Assembly: GCA_004154925.1 (NCBI GenBank)
Contig: QJNS01000081.1
Span: 80,425-144,424, forward strand
Direction: 5' to 3'
From: Monosporascus cannonballus
Lineage: Eukaryota > Ascomycota > Sordariomycetes > Xylariales
Length of the DNA stretch: 64,000 bases
Shown here: in pieces, positions 27,166 through 40,166 of the stretch
Numbering within the stretch: position 1 is the first letter of the stretch
Layout: the number at the start of each line of letters is the position of its first letter
Made by a program: the position numbers and the translations under genes
Notes under the pieces: model-generated
Database searches by the model: none
What the model was told of the DNA's origin: nothing
What the model saw: the letters and a program-made list of their open reading frames with translations, nothing else

Positions 27166-28233
27166 CTAATGTGTCACCAGCATCCCGGTCCCTGGATGAC
27201 AACTAATGTACTCGAAAAACTGCTGCTCGGGCTCAAGGACCAGTACTTCATGAAAGACGCGCAAGGTGACATTGTTGTTTAGCTTCTTCGCATAGCGGTG
27301 GAAGCTACCAAATATTGCGAGATGAGTCGGGTGTTCCTTGCACCAGCTCTCGAGCGAGGCAAGGTCGTCAAAGTAGGCCAGGCCAAACGTGCGGTCCTTA
27401 TTGGCCTTTCTTATGGACGGGTCGATAATGTCCATAAATCGGCAGCTGAAACAGCCCACTTCATCCCCATGGTCACGCAAAAAGTCCATGCCCCTGGTCA
27501 GCACCGGGTGCATCGTCTCGAGGTACAGCTCGCGCTCCTCTTGCGTTGTACCTAGCCAGTCCTGCCCGGAGCGAATGACAGTGAGATTCTTCCTACCGGG
27601 AATGCGGACTCGGCCACTAACATCAGATGTCAGGGGAGGCTTGAAATCGTCGGCAGTGGCCTTGGTCCCAACGAGGTCATCAGTCTGAGCACTGGGCAGC
27701 CGATCGCGCATGCTTCCCCAGTACCCATGCTCCTGGATCTGTCCGCTCCAGCCCTCCCTCATGTGGGCAGAGCCCTCTGGCCACTCGGTATTGAAGATGG
27801 TCTCGAAACGGTCCATTGTCGGGAAGAAGACCTCGAGGAACCATCCGTGCTTGTGGTCTTCTGGTTTCAAAGCCTGCCACCAGTTCCGGAACCCCGACTG
27901 CGCTGCCCAAGCTTCGTAGGCGGCATTGCTTGGCCAGTACGCCAGAGCTGCAATGTTGCGAAAGCCCTTGTTGTCCGTGACGGACGCCCACTCCGAGAAT
28001 GAAGGGGGGCTGTTCTCATAGGCCAGGAAGGTCGATAGTTTGGACTGGGCGGCTCCATCTACTTCTGAGGCTGACTTGTATTGGGCCCCCAGAATGGCCA
28101 TGACCAGGTCGGAGGCATTCTTGGGGAATCGCGCGCTGTGTGACGGATACGGGGGCTGGAAGTCGGTGGAGGGAGTCTTTGCCGGCCGGGTGCGCTCGCG
28201 CCGGAGATGTTCTGGGATGGCACTATCAAGCAT
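27166..28233 (-). CDS. Aldoxime dehydratase (haem-containing dehydratase family)
   Basis: Encodes a 355-residue enzyme of the haem-containing aldoxime dehydratase family (phenylacetaldoxime dehydratase-like), which dehydrates aldoximes to nitriles. Seen here: the N-terminal MLDSAIPEHLRRERTRP start typical of the family, the central GFRNWWQAL and GYWGSMRDR blocks, GCFSCRFM (candidate counterpart of the active-site Ser), and HPTHLAIF (His 304), the expected haem axial ligand, followed 24 residues later by the His in RVFHEV (His 328), the expected catalytic His. Length fits the family (~350). The frame continues upstream to 28,359, adding 42 residues with no family resemblance, so the ATG at 28,231-28,233 is preferred. 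No introns seen. It stands alone between RIPed blocks with no nitrilase nearby. Bacterial and plant-associated fungal homologues are known; the role (detoxifying or using plant aldoximes) is inferred. Confidence 0.88.
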   Translation of the reverse strand: MLDSAIPEHLRRERTRPAKTPSTDFQPPYPSHSARFPKNASDLVMAILGAQYKSASEVDGAAQSKLSTFLAYENSPPSFSEWASVTDNKGFRNIAALAYWPSNAAYEAWAAQSGFRNWWQALKPEDHKHGWFLEVFFPTMDRFETIFNTEWPEGSAHMREGWSGQIQEHGYWGSMRDRLPSAQTDDLVGTKATADDFKPPLTSDVSGRVRIPGRKNLTVIRSGQDWLGTTQEERELYLETMHPVLTRGMDFLRDHGDEVGCFSCRFMDIIDPSIRKANKDRTFGLAYFDDLASLESWCKEHPTHLAIFGSFHRYAKKLNNNVTLRVFHEVLVLEPEQQFFEYISCHPGTGMLVTH

Positions 28234-28480
28234 GGTCAAACTGCTTCTGCAGCGGGGAACAGGGAGGCAGACGGGGTCGAAGGCAATGTCACGCCCTGGT
28301 ATTGTGCCCCGTAGGTCAATTAAGTACTTCGCGAAGAGGGTGGCTCCATTGCTACCCAACGTTACCTATTCAGGCAGTGATCAGCATGGTATCCAGAGTG
28401 GAGGGTGGGGGTATTTACAATATACAGGGGCATTGAATCTTAATTTCTTTGCCAGGCCTATGAAATACTAAAATTCGGCA
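28234..28480. other. Upstream region of the aldoxime dehydratase gene
   Basis: Normal-composition DNA that should hold the promoter and 5' UTR; no specific site could be picked out. Composition drops sharply to A/T-rich after about 28,480. Confidence 0.4.
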
Positions 28481-29650
28481 AAATTCTAATCTTTATACTG
28501 ATAATATCCAAAGAAATACTGTTAATTATTCTCCTTAACGTCCTAGACAAGCTCGCAAGCTAAATAAGTTCGCAAACTTTTTTTTGACACCTTTCGATAA
28601 CAAATTCAAATTAATCGGATTCTTTTTAGTTAAATGTATTTATAACTTTTTTTACAAATATGCGTACTATATCCGGATTTATTGTAAATCTTATATTTTC
28701 GGTTTTTATTTTAACATTTTTATAACAATTATTTTTAGTTCTTATTTATTGAAATTCGTTATTATTGGTTTCTTTTTCGGCTAAAAAGTTTATTCTTTTT
28801 ATACAGTAAAATTTCTTTTTTAAAAAGGTTGATTTTTGATTAGTTGATATATATTAAAAAGCTTGTTCGTTTTACATAATTGAGCATTTTTCTCTCAAAA
28901 ATATAACTTCGTATAAAAGAAATAAATCGCTATTTGTTCAAAATGAATTACTCTAACCGTGTTTATGAGCAAATTACGTTAATAATTTTTAATTTTTCTT
29001 TGCAAACAATGTGTCTTCGAAATATTTTACAAAAGATTAATCGAAATACTCGAATTATTATAACACTACTTTTGAAAAATATAGTTTTCGTAATGCGTCA
29101 CGTATTTCAATATAACATACTTTTTCTTATATTGAAATTTTTAAAATAAAACATGAATTCAAATTTAAATTTAAAATTAAATATTTGAAATCCAACATTT
29201 TATAACATAATTAAAATATTTACAAAACTTATTAATTTTTTAGTTATTGCAAGCTTGGAGTAAAAAACGAAGAAAAAGAAATGTTACTGATTAAACAAGA
29301 TTAATATATAAATTAATTTTTAAAAATACATATTTTGAAAAAGAAAAAATCGTATAATGACCTAGTATCTCGAGTCGCAATAGGACGGTCGAAGCAAGAC
29401 CTTAAACACCTTCGACCTCCACCTAAGTTATGTAATATAAATCCTAGTGGATTCACGAATTCAAAAATATGTAAGATGAATCTATTTAAATCATCGAGTT
29501 TCAAAGATTACTTTGTATATACACTAGGAATAATTTTTATACTTAAAAATATATAGTAATAAATATATATATTTCTTGTGTTTATAATTTTAAAACTGTG
29601 AATTTATAATATATCACTTCATTCTGTAATAGTTTTTATTAATGTTAAAT
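28481..29650. other. AT-rich RIP-degraded sequence with a small less-mutated pocket
   Basis: Mostly A/T with no gene. A pocket at about 29,355-29,465 retains near-normal composition (for example CCTTCGACCTCCACC) and may be a repeat fragment. Short frames such as 28,584-28,784 and 28,934-29,149 are low complexity and not called. Confidence 0.55.
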
Positions 29651-29797
29651 TGTTACGAAAATAGAGTTTTCGTTTTAAGAAGCCTCTTTTTAAAGTCTAG
29701 CGTAAGTTTCTAACGGCTAATCTCGGCTAATATATTTGGCCTTTTTAAGAAATCTAGATAATTTAGACTAAATTATATATATGTTATAAATCTATCA
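29651..29797 (+). repeat. Probable left LTR
   Basis: Starts TGTTACGAAAATAGAG; collinear with 36,579-36,735 over ~150 bp despite heavy AT drift. The end position is a best guess (TCTATCA). Confidence 0.5.
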
Positions 29798-32700
29798 TAT
29801 ATTTATATAAAAACAGAAGAAATATATTAAAATGAAATTTTTTAAACCAAATACCTATTAACTTAGTTTTTATTTTTAATTCATAATTTAAAGTTTTAAT
29901 TAAAGATATGACTTTTAATAAATGGAAACATTTGTAAAGTCTTTTAACAAATATTTTATGAAATTCTATTTTGCTTAAATATTACGTATATATTAAAACT
30001 CTATTTCAGCTATTATATGCTTTAAGAAATATATAATACGTTTTTTATATTTAAAGAATTGTGGATTAATAATCGGCGAAAGATTTACAATAAAATTACC
30101 GTAAAACCTTTTAAATATTCTATAAAAATAAAAGTATAAATTGACCTATAAAAATGAATAATAAACTGGATTTTCGTTATTAATTAAAAATAGATTAGTA
30201 ATTAAATTAAACGATTAATTATATTTCGAAAAAAGATTTATTTAATTAATAATATGAAGCTAGTAGATACTCCATTTTAAAACCTTTTTTTCTTTCAATT
30301 ATTTCTTATTTTTATAAATAATATTACTAAAATCTACAGATTTATAATTAAGAAAGTCCAACAAAATGTAAAATAAGATAAAAAGATAAGGAAAAGAAAC
30401 ATATAATCGATAACAAACTGAATACTTTAATAACGGAATTCCGAATTTTAAAAAGAAAAAAGGTTAAATTCGCTTAATAATAAAAGCTTCGATTTTATTA
30501 TTATTCGGTACTATTTAATGATATAAAAATACCGTTTTTCCGTTTACTTATTATGAAATAAGAAATATTAAACATGATAAATTAATTTTTCTCAAACCTT
30601 ATAATACCTTTTACGATATAAAAGAATTTTTATTTTAAGTTATATTTTATCGTGATTTGTAACAAAATATTTTAAACCAAAATTATTTAATAAAATAATT
30701 ATAATGAAATTATTGTTAAAAAAAGCTTTCTTCGACTTTTAATTTATTATAAAACATGATTTATAAAATTACGATAACCGTTTTTAAGATATAATTAATT
30801 TTATTTTTAACAAGTATCTATACTTTACAACAAGAAATAAAAATATTATTTAGTTATTAAAATAGAAAATAATATGCAATTAAGTAATTTTATATTGCTT
30901 GCCAAATTACATTAATATCCAAATATATAACCGAATTTAACCTTTAATAACAATTTTAAAATTGTTAAAAAATAATGGTTTTGTCCTTATTATAAAGACG
31001 AAAAATGTAAGGTTTAAGATATATAATATGTGAAATCCAAAATCGGATCTTTTGTAATATATATTGATAAATCTATTGTTGCCTATTAAAATATTTTTAG
31101 TTAACATCTATAATAAAATCAAATTAGTAAATAAAATAAGGATAAGTCTTTTAATAATAGAATTACAAAGGATGAAAGTAAACCTTATTAAAACGAATAT
31201 TGTTTCGGAAAAAACTAAAAAGAACAAGAAATATTTAAGATAGAATATTTTAATTATGGTAAAAGAAAAACAAATACTTAACGACAAATATCGTTTTTTC
31301 GTTAAAAAAACCTTAAAAAGAATTCCTTTAATCTTAGAAAACGGGCAAAACGCCTATCAAATAAACAAATAATAGAGCTAAGAAATTAGTTTAATTTCTT
31401 TTTCGGTATAATTTATCATTATTACAATTGTCGAAATATAAAACGATATTTTAAAATACGAAAACTAGCTTACATATTAAAATTCTAAAGCTAAAATCTA
31501 TAAATATTATTTAAAATAAACGGCCTTGAAGTTAATTATAAAATTAAAATAATATATTATTTCGATATACAGAAAAAAGAAATATATAATAAATACGGCT
31601 AATTTCGGCGAAATACTAATATTTATAAATAATTATATTTCAAATTTTGAAAATTCTTTACATTTATTATATATTAAAAAATTTGTAACGGATTTTCACA
31701 ATTTGTTTTCTTTTTTGCATTGCTTTTTCGATAATTATCGCATATATTAAAGCGTTAACAGCTAATGTTCAGTGTATATAAAACGAAAAAACCTTTATAT
31801 AATCTAATAATTTAGAAAAATATTTTAAGTTGGTTAAAATGTCTATGATCTTCGCTCGCTCGATAGGTTTGTGTGATTTAACCACCATAAATGAGACGGT
31901 TTCGTTAGAAATTTTACCAAGACGAATTACCGGTCTTATATATCCGGAATTTTGCGGTATAGTATTTTGGTTTATAGTAATTTGAGAACCGTAAAATAAT
32001 CGAGCCGTAGAATTAGTAAACGTCTGTAAAGTCTTTTTACGTGCTTAAATTTTACTATTTAAAGCTTAATTTTACGATTTTTTTGAATCGTCAAAATAAC
32101 GTACACAAAATTTATTATAGTTAAATTTCATCGGTAATTATCAGGCTTTAAAATAAGGTTGTATAGAATTAAGATATAATTTAACTTTGTCGTAAAAACT
32201 GTAAATTAATAATAGTATTCGAAATCATTAAGTATAAATTTATTGAACCAATTATATCGTATAATAATTTTCTATATATTTGATTTTAGTTAAAAACTAT
32301 AACTAAAAATTAAATATACTTTATATAAAACTTACTAATAAGTATAGATATATGAAGATCTTGTAATAATACAAATACCTTAGCTTTTATGGTCTTTAGT
32401 ACGAATTAAATTAATATAAAATAGCTGTACTATAAAAATATTTGTCTTATTTTCTAATATTTGTATTTAATACGAATATTTGAAGATTGAAGTTATTTTT
32501 CGAAAATTTGCATTTTGAGTTTTATAACTCCAGCAATAGAAACCTAAAGTTTAATTTAAAACGTAGTTATATTCGAATGGTAATTAAATTACAAAATATA
32601 AATATATAAATAAATATTATAGTAAGTATACTAGTAAAAAGGTCATTAAATAAAACGGGCTTTTGATTAATAAATTACATTAATTAGAAATGTTAACAGT

Positions 32701-34293
32701 TTTGAGCAAATAAAGCATCGGAAACCCAATTTATATAAAATCTAAGATAAAGCAAAAAATTAAATACATAACTAAATTAAAATTTCTTTAATATAAAAAC
32801 AAAACGTGTAAAGTTAAAATCGATTTAAAAGTAAAATATAATTGTATTTTATTTTTACTAATAACAAGAAATACTAAATTTTGTTAAAATATAAATAAAA
32901 GTTCTATGAGTTCCTTAAGGCAAAGAAGTGTATTTAAATGCGAAAATAGACAAATTCTTAAAAAAGCTAAAACAAAGTTCTCGTATAAATTATAAAATAT
33001 TAGAAATTACGTTAGTTAAATATAAAATATATTTTAGACTACAATATTTTTCTAAGAATACGTTAATTTTATTTTATTAATTTACGGATTAACTATAAAA
33101 TTTACACACGTTTTTATGATAATAAGAAACACTGAAAAGAATTCTTATAAAATCAGATACAAAATTAAAAAAATACGGATTTTAAACAAGATTATTATAA
33201 TGTTTCTGGATTATCGCAAATTCAAAAAGCTATTCAAAAATGAAAAAAATATAAGTTATCACAATATAGATAATAAGATTATTGAATAGTTTTTAAAGAA
33301 AAACACGATCTTAAATTTTAGAAAACTATTATATAAATTTTAAAAACTCGAAAAAGTAATATAAACATATACTCAGCCTTTTGATTTTTTAATTCATTAT
33401 TTAATATATATAATACTTAAATTTAAAAATAATAAATAAAAATCGATTAAAATAGAAATACTTTTTATTAATAACTAATTAATTATAAATAATTCACAAA
33501 TATTGTTATTCAAAAGAAATCCTTTTTAACTTTTAATAAATATCTTAGAAAACCTGCTAAAATAAAATAATTTACAGCATTTAATTTTGAAACCCGTTTT
33601 TACTGTAGCCGAATAATTAAAAAATAAAATCCCGTTTTTAAAACAATATGCGAATGTTATATAAAACGAACTATGCTTATCAGATCTATTAATATCTTTA
33701 TAACTTTTCAGTAATTAATTATAATTATTTTAAAACATTCTTAATTAATTTCGTTTTTATCTCTTTCGACGACATACTTTTTTGTTTAGAAATCTAGAAA
33801 AAATATAAAAAGAAAATGGTTTAAATTTTTTAAAATTTTAAATAATATAAATATCCGAATTAACTTAGGAAAGAATAAAAAACTTATCTACAAGCTAAAT
33901 CTCTTAAATTTTTGTTTAAATTATAGCCTAATTTCAAATTAAAATTCTAGATCAAAAATTTTATGAACTAATTTATTCTTAATAAGACAAACGTTATAAA
34001 TATCCGGCAAACTTAAAAATTTACAAATTACGTACGAAATTTAATAAATGGATATAAAAATTGACTTAAACCAGTAATAAAAGTTATTACTTAAAAAATA
34101 TTAAAAACTTTAAATTTTTAAGACAATCTAAAAGAGGTTTTTAATAACTTAAAAACGAAATTACCAAAATGCCAATAATAAAATTATCTAACGTCAATAT
34201 AAAAAACTATTAAAATTTAACGTCTTAAATTACGATTTATACCTTGTGTTTAAATAACAGATAAAAAATAAAACATAGTTCTGAATAACTTAT

Positions 34294-34371
34294 TATTTCA
34301 ATACATTGCGAAGGGTAAAGTTTAAATACTCGATTTACGATAAAACGTTATTAACAATTATTAATATTTAT
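34294..34371 (+). pseudogene. RNase H fragment of a Ty3/gypsy polyprotein
   Basis: Twenty-six open codons on the plus strand with the RNase H motif (V-F-K-Y-S-I-Y-D-K-T-L-L-T-I-I). In the family the segment contains an Asp-Lys-Glu-Leu-Leu core; here Glu is replaced by Thr. Flanking sequence is broken by stops. This is the best evidence for the identity and orientation of the surrounding element. Confidence 0.6.
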
Positions 34372-36578
34372 TAAAAAAATAAATACTGTTTTTAACAAAA
34401 TTAAAAGCATTTTTAATAATTGCTCTAATTTAAAGGATTTTATCCGATTTATTAAAACCTAATAGTTATATAAATAATAAAAGGTTTGGATAATATTCTG
34501 GTTAAGATTCAGTTGTAAAATATATTATATTAAAAGGAGAAAATATTTAAGCTGATATTTTTAACTATAAAAAGAATTACGATTCTAAAGTTACAAGATA
34601 TATAAGTATATTATAATTTAACGACAATAATATTTCACCTTTATTTAAGATATTAAAAAACCAAACCTTTGAACTCTTAACATAATTTCGAAATTCTTAT
34701 AATAAAAAAATACAAAGAAATTTAATAATTAAAGAGATATACTAAAAATAACTATTATAGAAAAGAAAGTTCAAATTAATTAAATCTAACAAAAACTATT
34801 AGTTACCGAATTTCTTAAAGCTCTATTACATTATTATTAATGAATTTTCAAAACTACTAAATATTAATAAAAATATTATAATTCTCTGACACTGCTGAAA
34901 CAAAATTAAATAAACGTTTAAGAGTTCTATAATTTATAATAAAATAAAGACATTCTGGACTAAATCGCATAATATAAGACAATAGATAAGTATTTTAACT
35001 AAAATATAAAATATTATAACTTAAATTTTATTATTTGCACACCTTTTCTTAAAACGTTATTATTAAATTTTAATACAATGAATTATGGGTAATAGCAGAC
35101 AAACTTGTTAAATATTAATACTTTTTACTTTTGAACGAAATATAATAATAAAATGATTACTATACGCTCTTATCAGAAATGATATCGATAATATAGATTA
35201 CTAAACAGAGTTATTTTTAACACAAATATTTTTTATATTTAAATTTATTATTAGTGTTTTTAAACGGCACGGTATTAAACTTAAATTTGAACGATTTATT
35301 ATCTCTAAATAAACCAGTAAACAGAGCCGTTAAATTAATCGTTAAGATAATGTTTTAATAATTTTGATCATCTTTAGCCAAATAATTAAATAAAGTATTT
35401 ACTATTAATATAAATAATGTATTATACTTTAATTAACGAAAAGATACACGTATGTTTATATACGGCAATACATAAATACGGTATAAAAAATCGGCGACCG
35501 GCTTTCGAAAGATATTACCATCGTATTAAAGTAGAAATGCTGGCAATAATAATTAAAATAATGCAAATCCGTTTTTAACTTAAATTGTACTTTGTTCTAA
35601 TAAAACATAACCTCGCATTATTATTCCAAAAAATAAATATTCAATCTTATTAAAGAAAGTTTATTTATTACGTTAAAAACGTTTTCTTCAAATAAATATA
35701 AAAATTAAAAAACGCCAGAAAATACGAAATCAAAAAATATTAAACGCTAAAGCGATTAAAGGCAAAATACGATATTTAATCAAATAAAACAATTACTTAT
35801 ACGAAAAAAATACTTAGAAACCCTTTAAGAATTTAATAAATACGAAAATCTAATTAAAACGTTTTAGTTCTAAAATCTTAATGGATTATATTTAACGTAA
35901 TTAAGATTACGAGTAATAATAACTCAGCTTCTAGATCGACTTTAACGGCGTTCCAATCGAAAAAGATAAAGACCTTTGCTATTACGTTTATTTTTAAAAT
36001 AAGTCGTGTTTGTTCTATTCTTATATAATATTAAAAGCTTTTTATTTTTTTGTCGTTTTTGAATTGATTTAATACCGAATTCTTTTTCAATATTTTACGG
36101 CTTTTTTTAGAAAGTATTCTCTTAAAATTGCAATAGCTTTAATTAATTACTAAATTATTTCGTTTCTTTTCGACAGCTTTTTAATACGTTAAAAACTTCT
36201 CTTTAAATTCGCGTTATTTTTTAAAGAAATGTTTTTACGTTTCGTTGACTTTTTAAAAAAAAGTTTATTATTAAAACGTTATAAAATAAACTTTAATGAC
36301 GGATATAATATTTAAAGATTAAATTTTCCAAAACGTTTAAACTAAGTATTTTTATCGAAACTCAAATAGTTGGAATAAGGAGAAGTTTTAATACCAAATT
36401 TCTAAATCGAATTAAAACGAATATTGTCAAAACCGGATTAATTTAAACAAGGTGTTTTTTCGGATAGGACCTATTATGATAAAGTTAATTAAAAATTTTT
36501 AGAAAACTTTTCTTTAATAAAAAATGTTTTTATTATTTTTATGTTTAGGATAATTCTCGTTAAAAATAAATAATATAA

Positions 36579-36735
36579 TCTTACGAAAATAAGAGTTTTT
36601 CTATTAAGAAAACCTTTTCAAAATCTTAACGTAAATTTATAACGGCTAAACTTCGGCCAAAGGTCTTAGCATTTCTGGATAATCTAAGTAATCTGCATAA
36701 CCTGGACTACATTATATAGATTTTACAAATTTACA
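36579..36735 (+). repeat. Probable right LTR
   Basis: Begins TCTTACGAAAATAAGAG and parallels 29,651-29,797. Boundary uncertain by perhaps 10-30 bp. Confidence 0.5.
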
Positions 36736-37314
36736 ATATATTGATTATAAATATATATAATAAGTTAATTCTTTTTTACCTAGCTACTTACGTACTTTCG
36801 CTCCTCAATTATTAATTTAAATCTATAATTAAAGGTATCATTTTTTAATTAAGAGAAAAGTCTGCAAAGTTTTAAAACGAACAATTTATTCAATCGTTTT
36901 TCGCCTTATTACTATTTGAAAATTAAGATCTTATTTCGGATATTTTTTATATTTTCAGGGAGATTTATAATAGATTCGTTATATAAGCGTAATTAGTTAT
37001 TTTATTACTTAAGCTTTTAGAGCATTTCTATTACTACGAATCTATATAACTTAAGTTTAATGATTAGTTAAAATTCCAGGCTGTTATATTTATTTATATT
37101 AGTTTTAAAAGCTTTTTCGACAAGTTTTATCAATTCTACGTAATCTCTAATATTAATTATTAAAAGTTAGAAAATTCCTTTTGATATTTTCACTTTTATT
37201 TAATATATACGTCGAAATATTATCTTTATTATAAATTAAATTAGTTTTTTATATAATATACATCACTTATATTGTTTTTAATCGATTAATATTTAATTTC
37301 TTTTATATTTAAAG
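36736..37314. other. AT-rich sequence, nothing recognisable
   Basis: A/T-dominated, no gene, LTR or pol motif identified. Confidence 0.6.
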
Positions 37315-37448
37315 TGTTACGGCCTTGTCTATCTTGCTAGCTCTAGTGTATATATGCAGCTATAAGCACTAGAATGAATGCTATAATTTCGATCATCCTA
37401 CTGATCCTTTGCTCTATTAGCGTAGCGGTATAAGGTGCAGCCGTAATA
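37315..37448 (+). repeat. Solo LTR-like element (TGTTACGGCC family), copy 2
   Basis: 134 bp from TGTTACGGCC to GCAGCCGTAATA (original end probably GTAACA). It matches 13,013-13,155. Flanks are TAAAG (37,310-37,314) and TAAAA (37,449-37,453), a 5-bp target duplication differing by one G-to-A change, which RIP would explain. Confidence 0.65.
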
Positions 37449-38625
37449 TAAAATTTAAAGTATTTTTGGCTGAATGAAAAAATTAGTAAAATCTCTATTT
37501 TTTAAATTAAATGGTTATATAGTTTTACTTTATTCTTTAAATTTTATTAAATCTGTTAAAAAGTCTATAAAAATTAATATTTTTATTTATTGTATTTATT
37601 CTTATGTATATATTTTTATAATATCGTATTTTACATTTTTATTTAATCTAGGTTAAAAATATCTCTCTAAGATCTTTTAACTTTTTAATATTATACTTTA
37701 ATAAACAATATCTCGATTTTAACTTGTTTTAATCTGTTCTGCTTGCTTAATATAATTTGACATTTAATAAACTTTATCATTTATCGTAATAATTTAAGTT
37801 TAAAATAAATTAGTTATATTTTCATATCTCAAAATCAGATAAAACTCTGTGCGAAATAAAGATTAAGATCTTTTAAAAACGATTTTCAAAGTTCACTTTC
37901 ACAAATTAGAAATAATATCTGTTAAAACATATTAACCTTAATATCGACCTTTTAAAAGAAATTCAAAACCCGTATAAATAAAATATAATTATTTATAGCT
38001 AAATTTCGAGTTTAATTTTCTTATTTAAATAGCTAAAGTGCATTCAAAACCTTTATAAGACATTTTATATTGTTAATAGTAAGAAAGTAGTAACGAAGGT
38101 TACATTTTTAATTTACTAATTGAGTATTTCACGAATATATTTTTCTCGTAAGTTTAGTTAACGGTCTATATACCATTTTTTATATGTTAGCAATTATTTT
38201 TGATATTTTAAATCTACGTAATGCCGTATATAGGAAATTAATTTTAAAAAAAGCTATTAAATCTTCACAATATTTAATGTATTAATTGAAGGCTTTTTAA
38301 ATTTATATTATAAACTTCTATTTATATAAATTTTCAAATATAATTATCGCTGACTTAACGTAAATACGAATAGATCCATTTTCAATTATATATTAAATCG
38401 TTTTAATAATTCTTTTTACAAATTGTTGATGTTTATATTAACTTTATTTTTCTCAAAGAAATATACATAGAGGATATTTCAAGATTATATAATATATATT
38501 ATTTAATCACTTTAATATAAATTAATCCATATTTACAAAGCTCTGTATTTTCTTTCGTTAAATTGTTATTACAGTTTAGTCATGATATACTATTTACAAA
38601 GCAAAATAGAAAGTAGGTTAATTTA
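37449..38625. other. AT-rich RIP-degraded sequence, nothing recognisable
   Basis: No supported gene or element; a 60-codon frame at 37,474-37,656 is rich in Ile, Lys, Phe and Ser and considered chance. Confidence 0.6.
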
Positions 38626-39779
38626 GGAAAGAGGTCTAGACACTACCAGCGCAGCCCACTGCTGCCTAACAGTGTGATAACAGTTTTGCCTAATACCATG
38701 ATATTTTGACCATGCGAGGCCGCTCCACAATTCACCAAGCACTGATTGGCAATATTACGAAGGGGCGTTAATGTTTTTGGGGTTCTTATCTAAAGGACGT
38801 ATTAGTTCTGAATGTGGCTAACCACACCACTGCAAATCGCTCCCAAGAAGGAAGAATAAAGCCATGAGCCGAAAAGTGTCTGTCAAAGCCGTCTATATTT
38901 CGTGTAGCAAACCGAGGGGTCGTCAACATTGTGAATATCTTCTGACACCATGGATTCTCGGCTCTTAAGAAAGCAATAAGAACTTCACCTGCTTATATAC
39001 CACCCAAGCACACCCATCCAAAATATAGCATTTACACAGTAAGGGGGCCTCTCGCCGGCCCCTTAAACCTCCCGGTACTTAGCCTGACGCTGAGCAACTG
39101 TAACCTTAACCATATATTAACGGTAACATGTAATACAGCTATTAGGTAGTAACCTGATAAGCCGGTGAGCAAGGTGCATGTTATGGCACAGAAACGGAAA
39201 GGCGGCGCATATATTAATCACTAGGATAAAGCTCAGTATATTATGATAGGGGAGGGAAGTCCTGTTTCATTTCAAGGGCTACACATGTGAGGTAGGGCGT
39301 ACGAGCCACCCATACCCAGCTTACCTGACAACACCTATCAGGACCATAACAGCGCATATATGTGGCTTAATAAGTGACTGGTATGTAGCTTTTATGCACA
39401 TATCTTCAAAAGGGGTTAATTTGTTGTGTCGTTAGTGATTTAGCGCCCCAGCTAAACAGACCTCGCCGATTGTGAGTTGACTGCCGCTAATCGCTCTGGC
39501 AACCTTAACGATGGTCACTTTCCGCCGTCGATAAATTGTGAGACCCTGACATCACACACAGAAGCATATAACTGAAGAATAACTGTATTAAAGGTTGCTT
39601 TGACCTCTAGAAGGTCCTCTATAGAAGGTGAAGGTGGTGAACCCTCCTTAAATACAGATAAAAACAGTGGTAGCCAAGAGATAAGAATACCGGAATGGCC
39701 GAAGCTATTTTTACTAGCCGGTTAGCTAACTAAGCCATGGCGTTGTTAGGTTCAACATACCCCCCCAGCTGTTAGAAAC
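38626..39779. other. 1.15-kb unmutated non-coding island
   Basis: Composition returns to normal abruptly, without any open reading frame of note on either strand and without LTR or tRNA identity. It includes a GC-rich hairpin at 39,040-39,065 (TAAGGGG...CCCCTTA stem with one bulged G). It ends where the gypsy element inserted (target duplication 39,780-39,784). It could hold a non-coding RNA, an intergenic remnant, or a unique sequence spared by RIP because it was single copy. Confidence 0.5.
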
Positions 39780-39784
39780 TAACA

Positions 39785-40166
39785 TATGACGAGCTATGCG
39801 GTTTAACCAACTATTAAACCTTAAGTCGACGGGTTTATGTTGGCAGGAGTATCGTGGGAATCTGAATAATAAATACAGTAACGTATTACGTCTTGTAATA
39901 CCAAAAGTGCCTTAGGTAATGATGTTATATTACAAGCTGGTACTATCTAGATTATGGAAATAATAAGCATATATATCCTAATTCCTTTATTACTGCTTAT
40001 CTTTGTTTAGCAGAGCTTTATTAAGCGGTTACTTAATACTGCTTAATCGTACTTAGTCGTACTTAGTTAAGATCCGCTAAACATTAATTACGTAACCCTA
40101 AATTAGCGTAATTTTATAATTTTAATTAGATCGTTTTCGCAAGCCCAGCTGGCTTAGATTATAACA
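39785..40166 (-). repeat. Gypsy LTR (3' LTR in element orientation)
   Basis: 382 bp, starts TATGACGAGCTATGCGG on the plus strand (originally TGTGACG) and ends GATTATAACA. It contains repeated short AGTCGTACTTAG-like units near 40,050. Same length as its partner at 46,127-46,508. Confidence 0.9.

Larger units (their letters stand above)
29651..36735 (+). mobile_element. Probable RIP-degraded Ty3/gypsy retrotransposon
   Basis: Similar ~150-bp sequences in the same orientation lie at 29,651-29,797 and 36,579-36,735 (TTACGAAAATA, CGGCTAA-TCGGC and AGATAATTTAGAC-like blocks), 6.9 kb apart, consistent with LTRs. Between them, on the plus strand, 34,294-34,371 encodes 26 open codons matching the Ty3/gypsy RNase H region (pattern KYSIYDKTLLTII; the family shows NYEIYDKELLAI). 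Its position about two-thirds along fits gag-pol order in plus orientation. No target duplication could be recognised and the LTR ends are approximate. Distinct in LTR sequence from the 39.8-46.5 kb family. Confidence 0.55.

Noticed and set aside
28234..28359. Longer N-terminus of the aldoxime dehydratase
   Set aside because: The 42 added residues do not resemble the family, whose usual start matches the internal Met at 28,233.
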